DNA from: Salinicola endophyticus
GTDB taxonomy: Bacteria > Pseudomonadota > Gammaproteobacteria > Pseudomonadales > Halomonadaceae
Direction: 5' to 3'
DNA: 64,000 nucleotides
Assembly (NCBI RefSeq): GCF_003206575.1
Contig: NZ_PZJO01000002.1
Location: 838,170-902,169 of the forward strand
The notes below the pieces were generated by a model, which did not search any database, was not told the origin of the DNA, and was given only the letters and a program-made list of their open reading frames with translations. Shown piece after piece: positions 19,674 to 29,486 of the stretch; position 1 is the stretch's first letter; each line of letters begins with the position of its first letter. The position numbers and the translations under genes were made by a program.

Positions 19674-20996
19674 TCAGACCCGTTCCCAGTCGTCGATCGG
19701 GGTCTGCTCGCGTACGGGCAAGTAGTTATCGGCGCTTTCGCCCAAGCGGGCCATCATCTGCATAAACTCCCGTCGGGGCAAGCGAATCTCGAGAATCGTC
19801 AGACCACCCTCGTCGAACGACTCCTCGCGTACCGCTTGCAGTTCATGCAGTGCTGCCCGTAGTCGACCTTGCTCCGGCGTCAGCGTCAAGCGGATGTCGA
19901 GAATGTCCTCCGCCAGCCACTCGCCGATCGCATCGCGCAGCAGCTCGAGCCCCTGGCCGTCACGTGCCGAGAGCCACACCACCTGCGGACGCCCCTGGCC
20001 GTCGCGCTCGATGCGCGGCGCGGTGTCCATCAGATCGATCTTGTTCATCACCAGCAGGCGCGGCACCGCTTCGGCATCGATCTCGGCCAGCACGCTGTCG
20101 ACCTGGGCCACGTTGAGCTCGCGGTCGGGGTCGGCGGCATCAATCACATGCACCAGCAGGCTCGCCTCGGTGGCCTCCTGCAGGGTGGCCTGGAACGCCT
20201 CGACCAGCTTGTGCGGCAGGTGACGGATGAAGCCCACGGTATCGGCCAGCACCACCTCGCCCACATCGGGCACGTCGAGACGCCGCAGGGTCGGATCGAG
20301 GGTGGCGAAGAGCTGATCGGCAGCGTAGACCTCGGCCGCGGTGATGGCATTGAACAGCGTCGACTTGCCGGCGTTGGTGTAGCCCACCAGAGAGACGCTG
20401 GGCACCTCGGCCCGGGCCCGCGCACGGCGGTTCTGATCGCGCTGCTTGCGCACTTTCTCGAGGCGCTTGTGAATCGACTTGATGCGCGCGCGCAGCAGCC
20501 GGCGGTCGGTCTCGAGCTGGGTCTCACCCGGACCGCGCAGACCGATACCGCCCTTCTGCCGCTCCAGGTGGGTCCAGCCGCGCACCAGCCGGGTCGACAT
20601 GTACTCGAGCTGAGCCAGTTCGACCTGCAGTTTGCCTTCGTGGGTCCGCGCGCGCTGCGCGAAGATATCCAGGATCAGCCCCGTGCGATCGAGCACACGG
20701 CAGTTGAGGCTGCGCTCGAGGTTGCGCTCCTGGGAGGGAGACAGGGCGTGGTTGAAGATGACCAGTTCGGCGTGGTGGGCTGCGAGAGCATGCTTGACCT
20801 CGTCGAGCTTGCCACTGCCGATGAAGGAACGAGGGTCGGGACGACGCCGGCTGCCCTGAATCAGGGTTGCCGGCACCGCACCAGCGGATCGCACCAGTTC
20901 CAGGAGTTCACCCGGATCTTCGCGATCCTGCTCGTCCTGAAAGTCCACATGGACCAGAATCGCCGTTTCGCCGGCGTCGGGACGTTCGAAAAACAA
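19674..20996 (-). CDS. hflX: HflX, ribosome-associated GTPase
   Basis: This 440-residue GTPase splits stalled or heat-damaged 70S ribosomes. The N-terminal HflX domain contains FIGSGKLDEVKHAL, VIFNHALSPSQERNLE, VLDRTGLILDIFAQRARTHEGKLQVELAQLEYMSTRLVRGWTHLERQKGGIGLRGPGETQLETDRR. After a helical linker come the G motifs GYTNAGKSTLFN (G1), ADTVGFIRHLP (G3) and NKIDL (G4). The C-terminal domain follows, ending in REQTPIDDWERV. It lies 14 bases behind hfq, and 174 bases separate it from hflK, so hfq-hflX are likely cotranscribed with the upstream genes. Start ATG 20996. Confidence 0.97.
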   Translation of the reverse strand: MFFERPDAGETAILVHVDFQDEQDREDPGELLELVRSAGAVPATLIQGSRRRPDPRSFIGSGKLDEVKHALAAHHAELVIFNHALSPSQERNLERSLNCRVLDRTGLILDIFAQRARTHEGKLQVELAQLEYMSTRLVRGWTHLERQKGGIGLRGPGETQLETDRRLLRARIKSIHKRLEKVRKQRDQNRRARARAEVPSVSLVGYTNAGKSTLFNAITAAEVYAADQLFATLDPTLRRLDVPDVGEVVLADTVGFIRHLPHKLVEAFQATLQEATEASLLVHVIDAADPDRELNVAQVDSVLAEIDAEAVPRLLVMNKIDLMDTAPRIERDGQGRPQVVWLSARDGQGLELLRDAIGEWLAEDILDIRLTLTPEQGRLRAALHELQAVREESFDEGGLTILEIRLPRREFMQMMARLGESADNYLPVREQTPIDDWERV

Positions 20997-21010
20997 TCAC
21001 TACCTCTCGA

Positions 21011-21262
21011 TCAATTGTCGAGCCCGGGCGCTGCATTGGGGTCCTGCGGCGGCAACCGGACGTTACGGGAGGGCACGACCGTGGAGATGGCGTGCTTGTA
21101 GACCATCTGACTCACGGTGTTGCGCAGCAGGATGACGAACTGATCGAAGGACTCGATCTGACCCTGCAGCTTGATGCCGTTGACGAGGAAGATGGAAACC
21201 GGGATGCGCTCCTTGCGCAGGATGTTCAGGTACGGGTCCTGAAGGGACTGCCCTTTGGACAT
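21011..21262 (-). CDS. hfq: Hfq RNA chaperone
   Basis: This 83-residue Sm-like hexamer-forming chaperone pairs small RNAs with mRNAs. The Sm1 region ([39 protein letters not shown]) and Sm2 ([15 protein letters not shown]) are fully conserved, including Gln8, Phe42-like and the YKHA distal/proximal face residues. The C-terminal tail is short (about 15 residues) compared with E. coli Hfq (102 aa) and similar to pseudomonads. A good SD (GGGAGA) precedes ATG 21262. The miaA-hfq gap of 159 bases probably contains an hfq promoter, with a possible CTCATC/GATGAG inverted repeat near 21288-21308. Confidence 0.98.
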   Translation of the reverse strand: MSKGQSLQDPYLNILRKERIPVSIFLVNGIKLQGQIESFDQFVILLRNTVSQMVYKHAISTVVPSRNVRLPPQDPNAAPGLDN

Positions 21263-21421
21263 GTTGCTCTCCCATAATGTGAAAACTCATCGCTTGGCGA
21301 GATGAGCCATACTGTTTTTGACTTGCTTTTCTGTTGTCGGCGACGCTGCGCTCGGTTCCGGCATCGTGGCGCGGCAGCGACCGCTGCTCGCCATCGTCGT
21401 GACGAAGCCTGCTATTTTACG

Positions 21422-22363
21422 CTAACTCCCATGGGCACGCACGATTTTCACGACCTGCTCGAGGGCATCGGGCGCGCTGCTGTCGACCCACTCAAGCCCG
21501 GGCCAGCGCCGCAACCAGGTCAGCTGACGCTTGGCCAGCTGGCGGGTGGCGGCCACCCCACGGGCCCGCAGGCCGTCGCGATCGTAGACGCCGTCGATAT
21601 GCTCCCACGCCTGGCGATAACCGACACTGCGCATGGCGGGCAGATCGAGGTGCAGGTCACCACGCTGTTTCAATGTAGCCACTTCCTCGATGAATCCGCC
21701 ATCCAGCATCGCCTCGAATCGCGTCGCGATGCGCCGGTGAAGGTCGGCACGATCAGCGGGCGCGAGAGCAATGGACAACAGCCGCCACGGAAAGTTTGCG
21801 CGCTGCTGCCGACGCCAGTGCTCACTCAGCGCGATCCCGCTCACCCGCTGCACCTCCAGCGCCCGGATCAGGCGCTGGCGGTTGTGCGGGTGGATCGCCG
21901 CCGCGGCCTCGGGGTCGACCGCCGCCAGCTCGGCGTGCAGCGCCGCGTAGCCGTGCGACTCACCGCGCTGGCGCAGCGCCTCGCGCAGCTCAGGGTCCGC
22001 CCCTGGCATCTCGGCCACGCCCTCTATCAGACGCTTGGCGTACATCATGGTGCCGCCGACCAGCAGCGGCGTTTTGCCGCAGGCGGAGATCGACGCCATG
22101 GCGGCCAGGGCATCCTCACGAAAGTCCGCCGCCGAGTAGCGCTCGGCCGGATCGCGGATATCGATCAGCCGGTGCGGCGCGCGCGCCAGCTCCTCGACAC
22201 TGGGCTTGGCGGTACCGATATCCATGCCGCGATAGATCATTGCCGAGTCGACGCTGATCAACTCGCAGCCGCAGCGCTCGTGGAGCGCGATCGCGGTATC
22301 GGTCTTGCCGGCGGCGGTGGGCCCCAGCAGCAGGATCGCCGTCGGGCGGTCATCTCGGGTCAC
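21422..22363 (-). CDS. miaA: MiaA, tRNA dimethylallyltransferase
   Basis: This 313-residue enzyme isoprenylates A37 of UNN-reading tRNAs. The P-loop is LLLGPTAAGKTDTAIAL, followed by ISVDSAMIYRGMDIGTAKPS (substrate Asp), PHRLIDIRDPAERYSAADF, LLVGGTMMYAKRLIEG and IHPHNRQRLIRALEV, then DLPAMRSVGYRQAWEHIDG and TRQLAKRQLTWLRRWPGLEW near the C-terminus. Length and order are standard. It sits between mutL (22-bp gap) and hfq, exactly as in E. coli. Confidence 0.98.
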   Translation of the reverse strand: MTRDDRPTAILLLGPTAAGKTDTAIALHERCGCELISVDSAMIYRGMDIGTAKPSVEELARAPHRLIDIRDPAERYSAADFREDALAAMASISACGKTPLLVGGTMMYAKRLIEGVAEMPGADPELREALRQRGESHGYAALHAELAAVDPEAAAAIHPHNRQRLIRALEVQRVSGIALSEHWRRQQRANFPWRLLSIALAPADRADLHRRIATRFEAMLDGGFIEEVATLKQRGDLHLDLPAMRSVGYRQAWEHIDGVYDRDGLRARGVAATRQLAKRQLTWLRRWPGLEWVDSSAPDALEQVVKIVRAHGS

Positions 22364-22385
22364 GTGTGTTCTCTACAAGGGTGTC

Positions 22386-24416
22386 TCACTGGCCGCGCAA
22401 GAACAGCTTGTCCAACTGCGCCATCGACATCTCGGTCCAGGTCGGGCGTCCGTGGTTGCACTGGCCACTGCGCTCGGTGCGCTCCATGTCACGCAGCAGC
22501 GCATTCATCTCCGGCAGGGTCAGCGCGCGGTTGGCGCGCACGCTGCCGTGGCAGGCCATGGTACCGAGCAGCTGGTTGATGTGTGTCTCGAAGCGGTCGG
22601 AGCGCCCGTAGCGCTCGAGATCGCCGAGCATGTCGCGGATCAGCGGCTCGATATCGGCATCGGCGAGCAACGCCGGCACCTGACGCACCAGCAGCGTCTC
22701 CGGCCCGGCGGCATCGAGCTCGACACCGAGCCGCGAAAACGCCTCGCGCTCGCGCTCGGCGGTCTCCGCCTCGGCCGCGCCGACCGCGATCGAGACCGGT
22801 ACCAGCAGCGGCTGGGCGTCCAGTGCGCCGGCATGAATCTGCTGTTTCATGCGCTCATAGACGATGCGCTCGTGGGCGGCGTGCATGTCGACGACCACCA
22901 TGCCGCGCTCGCTCTGGGCCAGGATATAGACCCCGTGCAGCTGCGCCACCGCATAGCCCAGCGGTGGCGCCTGGGTATCGTCGGGGGCGCCCAGCGTGGT
23001 GACATCCGGCGCCGGACGCTCGCGACTGGCGACCGCGGCGGCGCTGCCACCGGGCCCCTCTGCGACCGGTGTTGTCTCTACCCCACTACCATCCGCCGCC
23101 TGGCGCGGTGTCAGCAGGGTCGACTCATGATCCGGGTGCAGGGCGTGGTAGCCGGCCATGAACTCGCGGATACGCTGGGCCGGCGGCCGCGGGGCGCCGT
23201 CCTGACGGGGGGCGTAACCGCCGCCCGCGCCGCCGCGCTCGTGCTGGCCGGAGAGTGGCATGCGCTGCTGCTGCCACGCCGACGCCGCGGTGTCATCGGC
23301 CACCGGGGCCACGCTTTCCGGACTCGGAGTCTGCACCTCCCGGTCGTCTGCACTGCCCGACGCTTGCGCGTCGCCATCGGCCGCGCCCTGATGATTGGGC
23401 CGTACCTCGGCCAACGCCCGGTGCAGACTCGAGAACAGAAAGTCGTGGACCAGACGCCCGTCGCGGAAGCGTACCTCGTGCTTGGTCGGGTGGACGTTGA
23501 CGTCGACCACCCGGGGGTCGAGTTCGAGATAGAGCACGAATACCGGGTGGCGGCCATGGAACAGCACGTCGCGGTAGGCTTGGCGGATGGCGTGGGCGAC
23601 CAGGCGGTCGCGCACCACGCGCCCATTGACGAAGAAGTACTGCTGATCGGCCTGGGCACGCGAGTGGGTGGGCAGCCCCACCCAGCCCCACAGGCGCAGG
23701 CCGGAGGCCTCGATATCGAGATGCAGCGACTCGTCGATGAAGCGCTTGCCCAGCAGCGCGGCGATACGTCGCTCGTGGCCACGCTGATCGTCCGCCGCCG
23801 CCGGCAGCTGGTGAACCACTTTCTGGTTGTGGCGCAGCAGCCAGGTGATATCGAAGCGCGACAGCGCCAGACGCCGGAAGGCCTCCTCGACATGTCCGAA
23901 CTCGGTCTTCTCGGTGCGCAGGAACTTGCGCCGCGCCGGGGTATTGAAGAACAGATCGCGCACCAGCACCGAGGTACCCCGGGGATGCGGCGCCGGAGTC
24001 ACCCTCGGCGCCATCTCGCGCCCCTCGGCGACCACGCGCCAGCCGCCACTGGGGTCATCGGCGGCGTTGGAGATCAGCTCCAGTCGCGACACCGCGCTGA
24101 TCGAGGCCAGCGCCTCGCCGCGGAAGCCCAGGCTGGCGACATCCTCGAGGTCGTCGAGCGAGGCGATCTTGCTGGTGGCATGGCGCGACAGCGCCAGCGG
24201 CAGATCCGTCTCGCCGATGCCGCTGCCGTCGTCGCGCACCCGGATCAGCCGCGTGCCGCCGGACTCCAGCTCGATCTCGATGCGCCGCCCACCGGCATCG
24301 ATGGCGTTCTCGACGATCTCCTTGACCACCGAGGCGGGGCGCTCGACCACCTCCCCCGCCGCGATCTGGTTGGCCAGGCGTGGGTCGAGCACACGGATAC
24401 GTGACGCCTCGCTCAT
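22386..24416 (-). CDS. mutL: MutL, mismatch repair protein with endonuclease motif
   Basis: This 676-residue protein has an N-terminal GHKL ATPase ([71 protein letters not shown]), a low-complexity linker (about 340-490) and a C-terminal dimerisation/endonuclease domain. The domain holds [12 protein letters not shown] at 510-521, which fits the metal-binding motif DQHAX2EX4E except Gln to Met, plus ACHGSVRA (from 621) and CNHGRP (from 653). All motifs of endonuclease-type MutL are therefore present, unlike E. coli MutL, which needs MutH. It overlaps no neighbour; 31 bp separate it from amiB and 22 bp from miaA. Confidence 0.97.
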   Translation of the reverse strand: MSEASRIRVLDPRLANQIAAGEVVERPASVVKEIVENAIDAGGRRIEIELESGGTRLIRVRDDGSGIGETDLPLALSRHATSKIASLDDLEDVASLGFRGEALASISAVSRLELISNAADDPSGGWRVVAEGREMAPRVTPAPHPRGTSVLVRDLFFNTPARRKFLRTEKTEFGHVEEAFRRLALSRFDITWLLRHNQKVVHQLPAAADDQRGHERRIAALLGKRFIDESLHLDIEASGLRLWGWVGLPTHSRAQADQQYFFVNGRVVRDRLVAHAIRQAYRDVLFHGRHPVFVLYLELDPRVVDVNVHPTKHEVRFRDGRLVHDFLFSSLHRALAEVRPNHQGAADGDAQASGSADDREVQTPSPESVAPVADDTAASAWQQQRMPLSGQHERGGAGGGYAPRQDGAPRPPAQRIREFMAGYHALHPDHESTLLTPRQAADGSGVETTPVAEGPGGSAAAVASRERPAPDVTTLGAPDDTQAPPLGYAVAQLHGVYILAQSERGMVVVDMHAAHERIVYERMKQQIHAGALDAQPLLVPVSIAVGAAEAETAEREREAFSRLGVELDAAGPETLLVRQVPALLADADIEPLIRDMLGDLERYGRSDRFETHINQLLGTMACHGSVRANRALTLPEMNALLRDMERTERSGQCNHGRPTWTEMSMAQLDKLFLRGQ

Positions 24417-24447
24417 CTCTCTGCTCTCCTCGTCGGATATGGCCGGC

Positions 24448-25974
24448 TCACGGAATCGTCAACACCTGACCCACGCGCAGGATGTCGCTGTCGAGGCCAT
24501 TGGCCTGCTTCAGCGCCTGCATGCTGATACCGTGCCCCGCCGCCACCTGCGACAGGGTATCGCCGGCGCGCACGCGATACTCGTTGCTGGCACTGCCACG
24601 GCCCTGGTCGCGCTGCCACGCCAGCAGGCTGGCGGGCGGCGGATGCTGACGGAAGTGCGCCACGATCCCGGCATAGATCGCCTGGGCGAGCTCGGCCTGA
24701 TGCCGCGGCGAACGCAGCTCCGCCTCCTCCTTGGGGTTGGAGATGAAGCCGGTCTCCACCAGCAGCGAGGGAATGTCCGGCGACTTCAGCACCACGAAAC
24801 CGGCCTGCTCCACCTTGGACTTGTGCAACTTGTTGATCCGCCCCAGCTTGTCGAGCACCTGGCCGCCGGTGGCCAGCGAGTCGTTCATGGTCGCGGTCAT
24901 GGTCAGGTCGAGCAGCACGCCGCGCAGCACCTCGTCCTTGTCGTCGAGGCTGAGATTGCCGTCGACACCACCGATCAGGTCCGACTGGTTCTCGCTCGCC
25001 GCCAGCCAGCGCGCCGTCTCGGAGGTCGCCCCGCCCTGGGAGAGCGCATACACCGAGCTGCCCGAGGGCTGCCGGCTGCGCACCGCATCGGCGTGGATCG
25101 AGACGAAGAAGTCCGCCTTCTGCTGACGCGCCAGCAGGGTGCGCTGGCGCAGGCCGACATAGTAGTCACCGTCGCGGGTCATGAAGGCCTTGAACCCCGG
25201 GGTCTGATCGAAGCGCTGCTTCAGCTTGCGCGCGATGCCCAGCACCACATCCTTCTCGCGCGTGCCGTGGGGGCCGGTCGCCCCCGGGTCCTCGCCGCCG
25301 TGCCCCGGGTCGACGGCGATGATGATGTCGCGCTTGGGATGCGGCTGCGCCTCCACCGTGGCGGCGACCGCATCGGCCTGCTCCGGCTTGCCTTCGGCCA
25401 CGGCTTCCTTCTGCGCCCGCTGCGCGGCGATCTCCTGATCGCGGATCATCGCCTCGATCGGATCGATGGGATCGGCCACGGCACTGGCGCCGGGATAGTC
25501 GAGATCGACCACCAGACGATCGCTGTACTGCTCGTTGGGCGGCAGGGTGAAGCTCTTGGGCACCACCGCCCGATTGACGTCGAGCACCACGCGCAGCCCG
25601 CCGCTCTCGCGCACGCCGGTACGCACCTTGTCGATGGCGCTGGCGTCAAGATCGAGCTTGTCGATGTCGACATCGAGCTTGGTGCTGTCGAGATCGATCA
25701 CCACCCGGCGCGGATTATCCAGGGTGAAGACATTGGCGCGTGCCGGCCCCGAGAGATCGAACACCAGGCGCACATGGTCCGGGGCCGACCACAGGCGCAG
25801 GTTGTTGACCGTGGCCGCCTGCGCCGCGGTCGTCAGCACCAGGCAGCAGAGTGCCACCAGCGCCAGCGCCACACTGGCGAACCGGCGCCGCCAGGCTCCG
25901 CCGATGAGGCTCTGTCCGGCCCCGGCACGCGGCCCGCGCGCTGCCATGTCCCTGTGTGCCACGTCTGTCAGCAT
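24448..25974 (-). CDS. amiB: AmiB/AmiC-type N-acetylmuramoyl-L-alanine amidase with AMIN and LysM
   Basis: A 508-residue periplasmic cell-separation hydrolase. An N-terminal signal sequence (Arg-rich start, cleavage after AQA near residue 52) leads to an AMIN septal-targeting domain (about 55-165, [37 protein letters not shown]), a linker, and an Amidase_3 zinc domain (about 220-445) with [18 protein letters not shown] (Zn His and Glu), [11 protein letters not shown] and [19 protein letters not shown]. The regulatory helix insertion ([26 protein letters not shown]) indicates activation by an EnvC/NlpD-type partner. The C-terminal LysM is [30 protein letters not shown] 25974 has AAGGAA upstream and overlaps the end of tsaE by seven bases. 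Confidence 0.93.
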   Translation of the reverse strand: MLTDVAHRDMAARGPRAGAGQSLIGGAWRRRFASVALALVALCCLVLTTAAQAATVNNLRLWSAPDHVRLVFDLSGPARANVFTLDNPRRVVIDLDSTKLDVDIDKLDLDASAIDKVRTGVRESGGLRVVLDVNRAVVPKSFTLPPNEQYSDRLVVDLDYPGASAVADPIDPIEAMIRDQEIAAQRAQKEAVAEGKPEQADAVAATVEAQPHPKRDIIIAVDPGHGGEDPGATGPHGTREKDVVLGIARKLKQRFDQTPGFKAFMTRDGDYYVGLRQRTLLARQQKADFFVSIHADAVRSRQPSGSSVYALSQGGATSETARWLAASENQSDLIGGVDGNLSLDDKDEVLRGVLLDLTMTATMNDSLATGGQVLDKLGRINKLHKSKVEQAGFVVLKSPDIPSLLVETGFISNPKEEAELRSPRHQAELAQAIYAGIVAHFRQHPPPASLLAWQRDQGRGSASNEYRVRAGDTLSQVAAGHGISMQALKQANGLDSDILRVGQVLTIP

Positions 25975-26447
25975 GCATCTTCCTTGTCGCTCAACGCTGC
26001 CGGCAGCGAGGCCAGCACGTCACGTCCATGTTGGGTGTGTGCCACCGCGGCGATCCGGCGGCCCGCCTCGGCCAGGCTCAGGTGCAGCTCGAGATCGGGA
26101 CGCGGCAGCCATCCTGCGCCGCGGCTGGGCCACTCGATCACGCTGAGGACGCTATCGTCCAGCATGTCGCGCGCGCCCATGAACTCGAGCTCTTCGGGAT
26201 CGCCGAGGCGGTAGAGATCGAAATGGTAGACACGGTAACGGCCCAGATCGTAGGGCTCGACCAGCGTATAGGTGGGGCTCTTGACCGCTCCCGCGTGACC
26301 ATAAGCGCGCAGAATGCCCCGCGTCAGCGTGGTCTTGCCGGCGCCCAGCTCACCGATCAGATGGATCTGGCCGCGCCCGGCGAGGGCGTGTCCCAGGGTT
26401 TCGCCGAAGGCCACCTGGGCGGCTTCGTCTTGCAGTAGGATCGGCAT
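25968..26447 (-). CDS. tsaE: TsaE, tRNA threonylcarbamoyladenosine ATPase
   Basis: This 159-residue P-loop ATPase is required with TsaB and TsaD for t6A37 synthesis on ANN-decoding tRNAs. Seen are HLIGELGAGKTTLTRGILRAYG (P-loop), VKSPTYTLVEPYD, VYHFDLYRLGDPEELEFMGARDML and SVIEWPSRGAGWLP, in the standard order and length. The stop overlaps the amiB start by seven bases. The C-terminus ends LSDKEDAC. Upstream it is 141 bp from nnr. The nnr-tsaE-amiB-mutL order is as in E. coli. Confidence 0.96.
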   Translation of the reverse strand: MPILLQDEAAQVAFGETLGHALAGRGQIHLIGELGAGKTTLTRGILRAYGHAGAVKSPTYTLVEPYDLGRYRVYHFDLYRLGDPEELEFMGARDMLDDSVLSVIEWPSRGAGWLPRPDLELHLSLAEAGRRIAAVAHTQHGRDVLASLPAALSDKEDAC

Positions 26448-26588
26448 GATTGCACTAGCTTCATCAAAGGTCGGCCTGTATGACAGATCGGCCTCAAGTC
26501 AAAAAGCAGCCGCTGCCCCTATAACGGCACCGGCGCGGCCACGACGGATCGGCGGCAGCGTGGCCGTCACGGCTCGCGCTACCGGCCG

Positions 26589-28076
26589 TCAGGGGTTGGC
26601 CAAGCGTCGCGCATAGGATGCCAGATCGCTCGCCAGCAGACCACGCTGACCGCCGTCGGCGGCCGCCGCGTCCGCGGCCAGGGCATGGATCAGCACCCCC
26701 AGCCGCGCCGCTCGGGCGGGGTCACCGAGCTGACCCAGCAGGCCGGCGACGATTCCGGTCAGGGCATCGCCCATTCCGCCACTGGCCATTCCCGGGTTGC
26801 CGTAGGGGCACAGGTCGAGTCTTTCGCCGTCATAGATCAGCGTACCGGGACCCTTGAGCACCACGCAGCCGCCCCAGCGCTGTTGCAGCGCGATCACCGC
26901 ACCACGCCGATCACGCTGCACCGCCGCCGTGGTCCAGCCGAGCAGTCGCCCGGCCTCGCCAGGATGCGGCGTCAGCACCCAGTCGTCACGCCGGGTCTCT
27001 GCCGCGTGGCTGGCAAGCAGATTGAGACCATCGGCATCGACCACGCAGGGCTTGCCGACGGCCAGTACCTGCTGCAGCGCGGCCTGTCCCCAGGCGCCGG
27101 TACCGATACCCGGCCCCACCGCGAGCACATCGGCGGCCGTCACCAGCGAGGCGAGATCGGCGCCACCGCGCACGCCGTGGGCCATGATCTCGGGAAAGCG
27201 GGTGAGACTCGCCGCCACGTGGGCGGCATCGGTCGCCAGGCTCACCTTGCCGGCACCGACCCGCGCCACCATTTCGCTGGTCATCAGCGCCGCCCCGCCC
27301 ATGCCCGGCGCGCCCGCGACCACCAGCACGTGGCCCTGGGTGCCCTTGTGGGCGCTGGGCCGACGCCGCGGCAGGGATGCCGCCAGCTGCTGCGCATCCT
27401 GACGCCACCCCATCGGGACCAGATCGGTGAAGGCGCTTGCCTCGACCCCCAGGTCGGCCAGGGTCAGCTCCCCCACATGATCCAGCGCGGCGCCGGTATG
27501 CAGGCCGAGCTTGTCGGCGATGAAGGTGAGCGTGAGCGTGGCGTGCACTGCCGCCGCCTCGACGTGGCCGCTGTCGACATCGACCCCGGAGGGGACGTCC
27601 AGCGCCATCACCGGCTTGCCGGCGGCGTTGAGCTGCGCGATCGCCGTGGCGACGTCGCCGCGAGGTGCCCCGTGGGCCCCGGTCCCGAGCATCGCATCGA
27701 CCATGATCTCGCCATCCAGGGTCAGCTCGTCGGCCCAGCCGAGCGCCTCGATCCCGGCTTCCGCGGCGAGCTCGAAGGCCCGCCTTGCATCGCCTTCGAG
27801 CCTCTCCGGCGGGGTGAGCGCGATCAGCTCCACGGCAACACCATCGGCGGCGGCCAGCGCCGCCAGCACATAACCGTCACCGCCGTTGTTGCCCCCGCCG
27901 CACAGCACGCACAACCGCCGCACTTCGGGCCAACGCGCCCGCAGCAGCGCATAGGCCGCCTCGCCCGCCTGGCGCATCAGCCAGAACCCCTCCCCTGCCG
28001 CGGCAATCACGCGGCGGTCCATCTCGCGTACCTGGGCCGCGAGGTAGAGCGGCCTCGCCTCGATCTGTGTCTGCAT
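26589..28076 (-). CDS. nnr: Nnr (YjeF), NAD(P)HX epimerase/dehydratase
   Basis: This 495-residue bifunctional repair enzyme converts damaged NAD(P)HX back to NAD(P)H. The N-terminal YjeF_N epimerase domain (1-215) has LCVLCGGGNNGGDGYVLAALA and MVDAMLGTGAHGAPRG and DVPSGVDVDSG. The C-terminal carbohydrate-kinase-like dehydratase domain (about 230-495) has GTQGHVLVVAGAPGMGGAALMTSEMVARVGAGKVSLAT, AVGPGIGTG, DWVLTPHPGEAGRLLG and NPGMASGGMGDALTGIVAGLLGQ. I chose ATG 28076 because AGGAG stands five bases upstream; the frame extends about 250 bases further without family resemblance. It is divergent from queG (111-bp gap). Confidence 0.96.
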   Translation of the reverse strand: MQTQIEARPLYLAAQVREMDRRVIAAAGEGFWLMRQAGEAAYALLRARWPEVRRLCVLCGGGNNGGDGYVLAALAAADGVAVELIALTPPERLEGDARRAFELAAEAGIEALGWADELTLDGEIMVDAMLGTGAHGAPRGDVATAIAQLNAAGKPVMALDVPSGVDVDSGHVEAAAVHATLTLTFIADKLGLHTGAALDHVGELTLADLGVEASAFTDLVPMGWRQDAQQLAASLPRRRPSAHKGTQGHVLVVAGAPGMGGAALMTSEMVARVGAGKVSLATDAAHVAASLTRFPEIMAHGVRGGADLASLVTAADVLAVGPGIGTGAWGQAALQQVLAVGKPCVVDADGLNLLASHAAETRRDDWVLTPHPGEAGRLLGWTTAAVQRDRRGAVIALQQRWGGCVVLKGPGTLIYDGERLDLCPYGNPGMASGGMGDALTGIVAGLLGQLGDPARAARLGVLIHALAADAAAADGGQRGLLASDLASYARRLANP

Positions 28077-28187
28077 GTCGACTCCTGATGGGGGCCGTGG
28101 CCTGCCGTTGATCTCCAATCTGGTGTAGGGTAGCGCACCCGAGCACCGCTCGCGGCCCGAGCCCACCCGAGACGAGCAGGAAGACGC

Positions 28188-29306
28188 ATGAGCGAGCAGC
28201 GCCCGTGCTCCGCGCGCACCCCGTCCGCCGAGATCGACCCCGCCGCCCTCGCCACCCAGATCAAGCAGTGGGGGCGCGAACTCGGTTTCCAGGCAGTGGG
28301 GATCACCGATACCGATCTCGCCACCCATGAGCGCTATCTGGCGCGCTGGCTAGAGGCCGGACACCACGGCGAGATGGCCTACATGGCCAAGCACGGTACC
28401 AAGCGCACCCGACCCGCCGAACTGGTCCCCGGCACCCTGCGGGTGATCAGCGCGCGCATGGACTATCTACCGCCGGAGGTTGAGACCACCCGCGTGCTGG
28501 GCCAGCCGCAGCGGGCCTATATCTCGCGCTACGCCCTCGGCCGCGACTATCACAAGCTGATCCGCAAGCGCCTCGACCAGCTGGCGCGGCTGATCGAGGC
28601 GGCGGTGGGACCCTTCGGCTATCGCGCCTTCGTCGACTCGGCCCCGGTGATGGAGCGCGCCCTGGCGCAGAAGGCCGGCATTGGCTGGTTCGGCAAGAAC
28701 GCCATGCTGCTCGACCCCAAGGCCGGCTCGCTGTTCTTCCTCGGCGAGCTCTACACCGACCTGCCGCTACCGGTCGATGCGCCCTTCGAACGCGAGCACT
28801 GCGGCTCCTGCTCGAGCTGCCAGACCGCCTGCCCCACCGACGCCATCGTCGAGGACAAGGTGATCGATGCACGGCGCTGCATCTCGTATCTGACCATCGA
28901 ACTGCATGGCGCCATTCCCGTCGAGTACCGCCGCGCCATGGGCAATCGCGTCTACGGCTGCGACGACTGCCAGCTGTTCTGCCCCTTCACCCGCTTCACC
29001 CGTGCCAGCCACGAGCCCGACTTCGCTCCGCGCCACGACCTCGATCGTGCCGAGCTGGTGACGCTGTTCGCCTGGAGCGAGACGGAGTTTCTCAAACGCA
29101 CAGAAGGCAGTCCGATCCGACGGATCGGCTACGAACGCTGGCTACGCAATCTCGCCGTGGGACTGGGCAACGCGCCCTGGAGCGAGCGTGTCGAAAGCGC
29201 CCTGCGCGCACGGCTGGCCTACCCCTCGGATCTGGTGCGCGAGCACGTGCGCTGGGCGCTCGAGGAGCAACGCCACAAGCGTCAGACGCGGATCGCAAGC
29301 GCCTAG
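28188..29306 (+). CDS. queG: QueG, epoxyqueuosine reductase
   Basis: This 372-residue cobalamin- and Fe-S-dependent enzyme catalyses the last step of queuosine formation in tRNA. The N-terminal cobalamin-binding part includes AVGITDTDL, GHHGEMAYMAKH, YALGRDYHKLIRKRL, VDSAPVMERALAQKAGIGWFGKNAMLLDPKAGSLFFLGEL. Two [4Fe-4S] motifs follow: CGSCSSCQTACPTDAI (from about 205) and CDDCQLFCPF (about 262). The C-terminus is a HEAT-like domain ending near LVREHVRWAL. ATG 28188 has AGGAAG upstream. It is divergent from nnr, and a palindromic repeat element begins two bases after its stop codon. Confidence 0.96.
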   Translation: MSEQRPCSARTPSAEIDPAALATQIKQWGRELGFQAVGITDTDLATHERYLARWLEAGHHGEMAYMAKHGTKRTRPAELVPGTLRVISARMDYLPPEVETTRVLGQPQRAYISRYALGRDYHKLIRKRLDQLARLIEAAVGPFGYRAFVDSAPVMERALAQKAGIGWFGKNAMLLDPKAGSLFFLGELYTDLPLPVDAPFEREHCGSCSSCQTACPTDAIVEDKVIDARRCISYLTIELHGAIPVEYRRAMGNRVYGCDDCQLFCPFTRFTRASHEPDFAPRHDLDRAELVTLFAWSETEFLKRTEGSPIRRIGYERWLRNLAVGLGNAPWSERVESALRARLAYPSDLVREHVRWALEEQRHKRQTRIASA

Positions 29307-29308
29307 GT

Positions 29309-29443
29309 TTTGTACGAAAACTACCTGCGCTCGGCAATACGGCGTTAAAAATCGGCTGGATCGCCAGCCCGGTCCGTTTTCGCCGATTTTTGCCTTGGCT
29401 ACGCGCCCCGGTCTGGCCTTCGCTCGCTGACTTTTCGTACAAA
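29309..29443. repeat. palindromic repeat element, copy A
   Basis: A 135-bp element bounded by a perfect 12-bp inverted repeat TTTGTACGAAAA (29309-29320 and 29432-29443). Bases 29324-29350 are identical over 27 nt to the reverse complement of 61811-61837 in copy B, and 29416-29427 (GCCTTCGCTCGC) matches 61734-61745. It lies between the convergent queG and orn genes, starting two bases after the queG stop. Its palindromic character suggests a MITE-like or REP-like element and possibly a bidirectional terminator. Confidence 0.8.
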
Positions 29444-29486
29444 CCCTTGTGTCTCTCCGGGCCTGTTGATTAGCTCCGGCGCTGGC

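Noticed and set aside
22305..26214. Long plus-strand ORFs opposite mutL and amiB
   Set aside because: Antisense of conserved genes, no SD, no domain features.
29309..29443. Transposon or IS element at the queG/orn junction
   Set aside because: No transposase ORF; the size and palindromic character fit a non-coding repeat, so it is listed as a repeat only.
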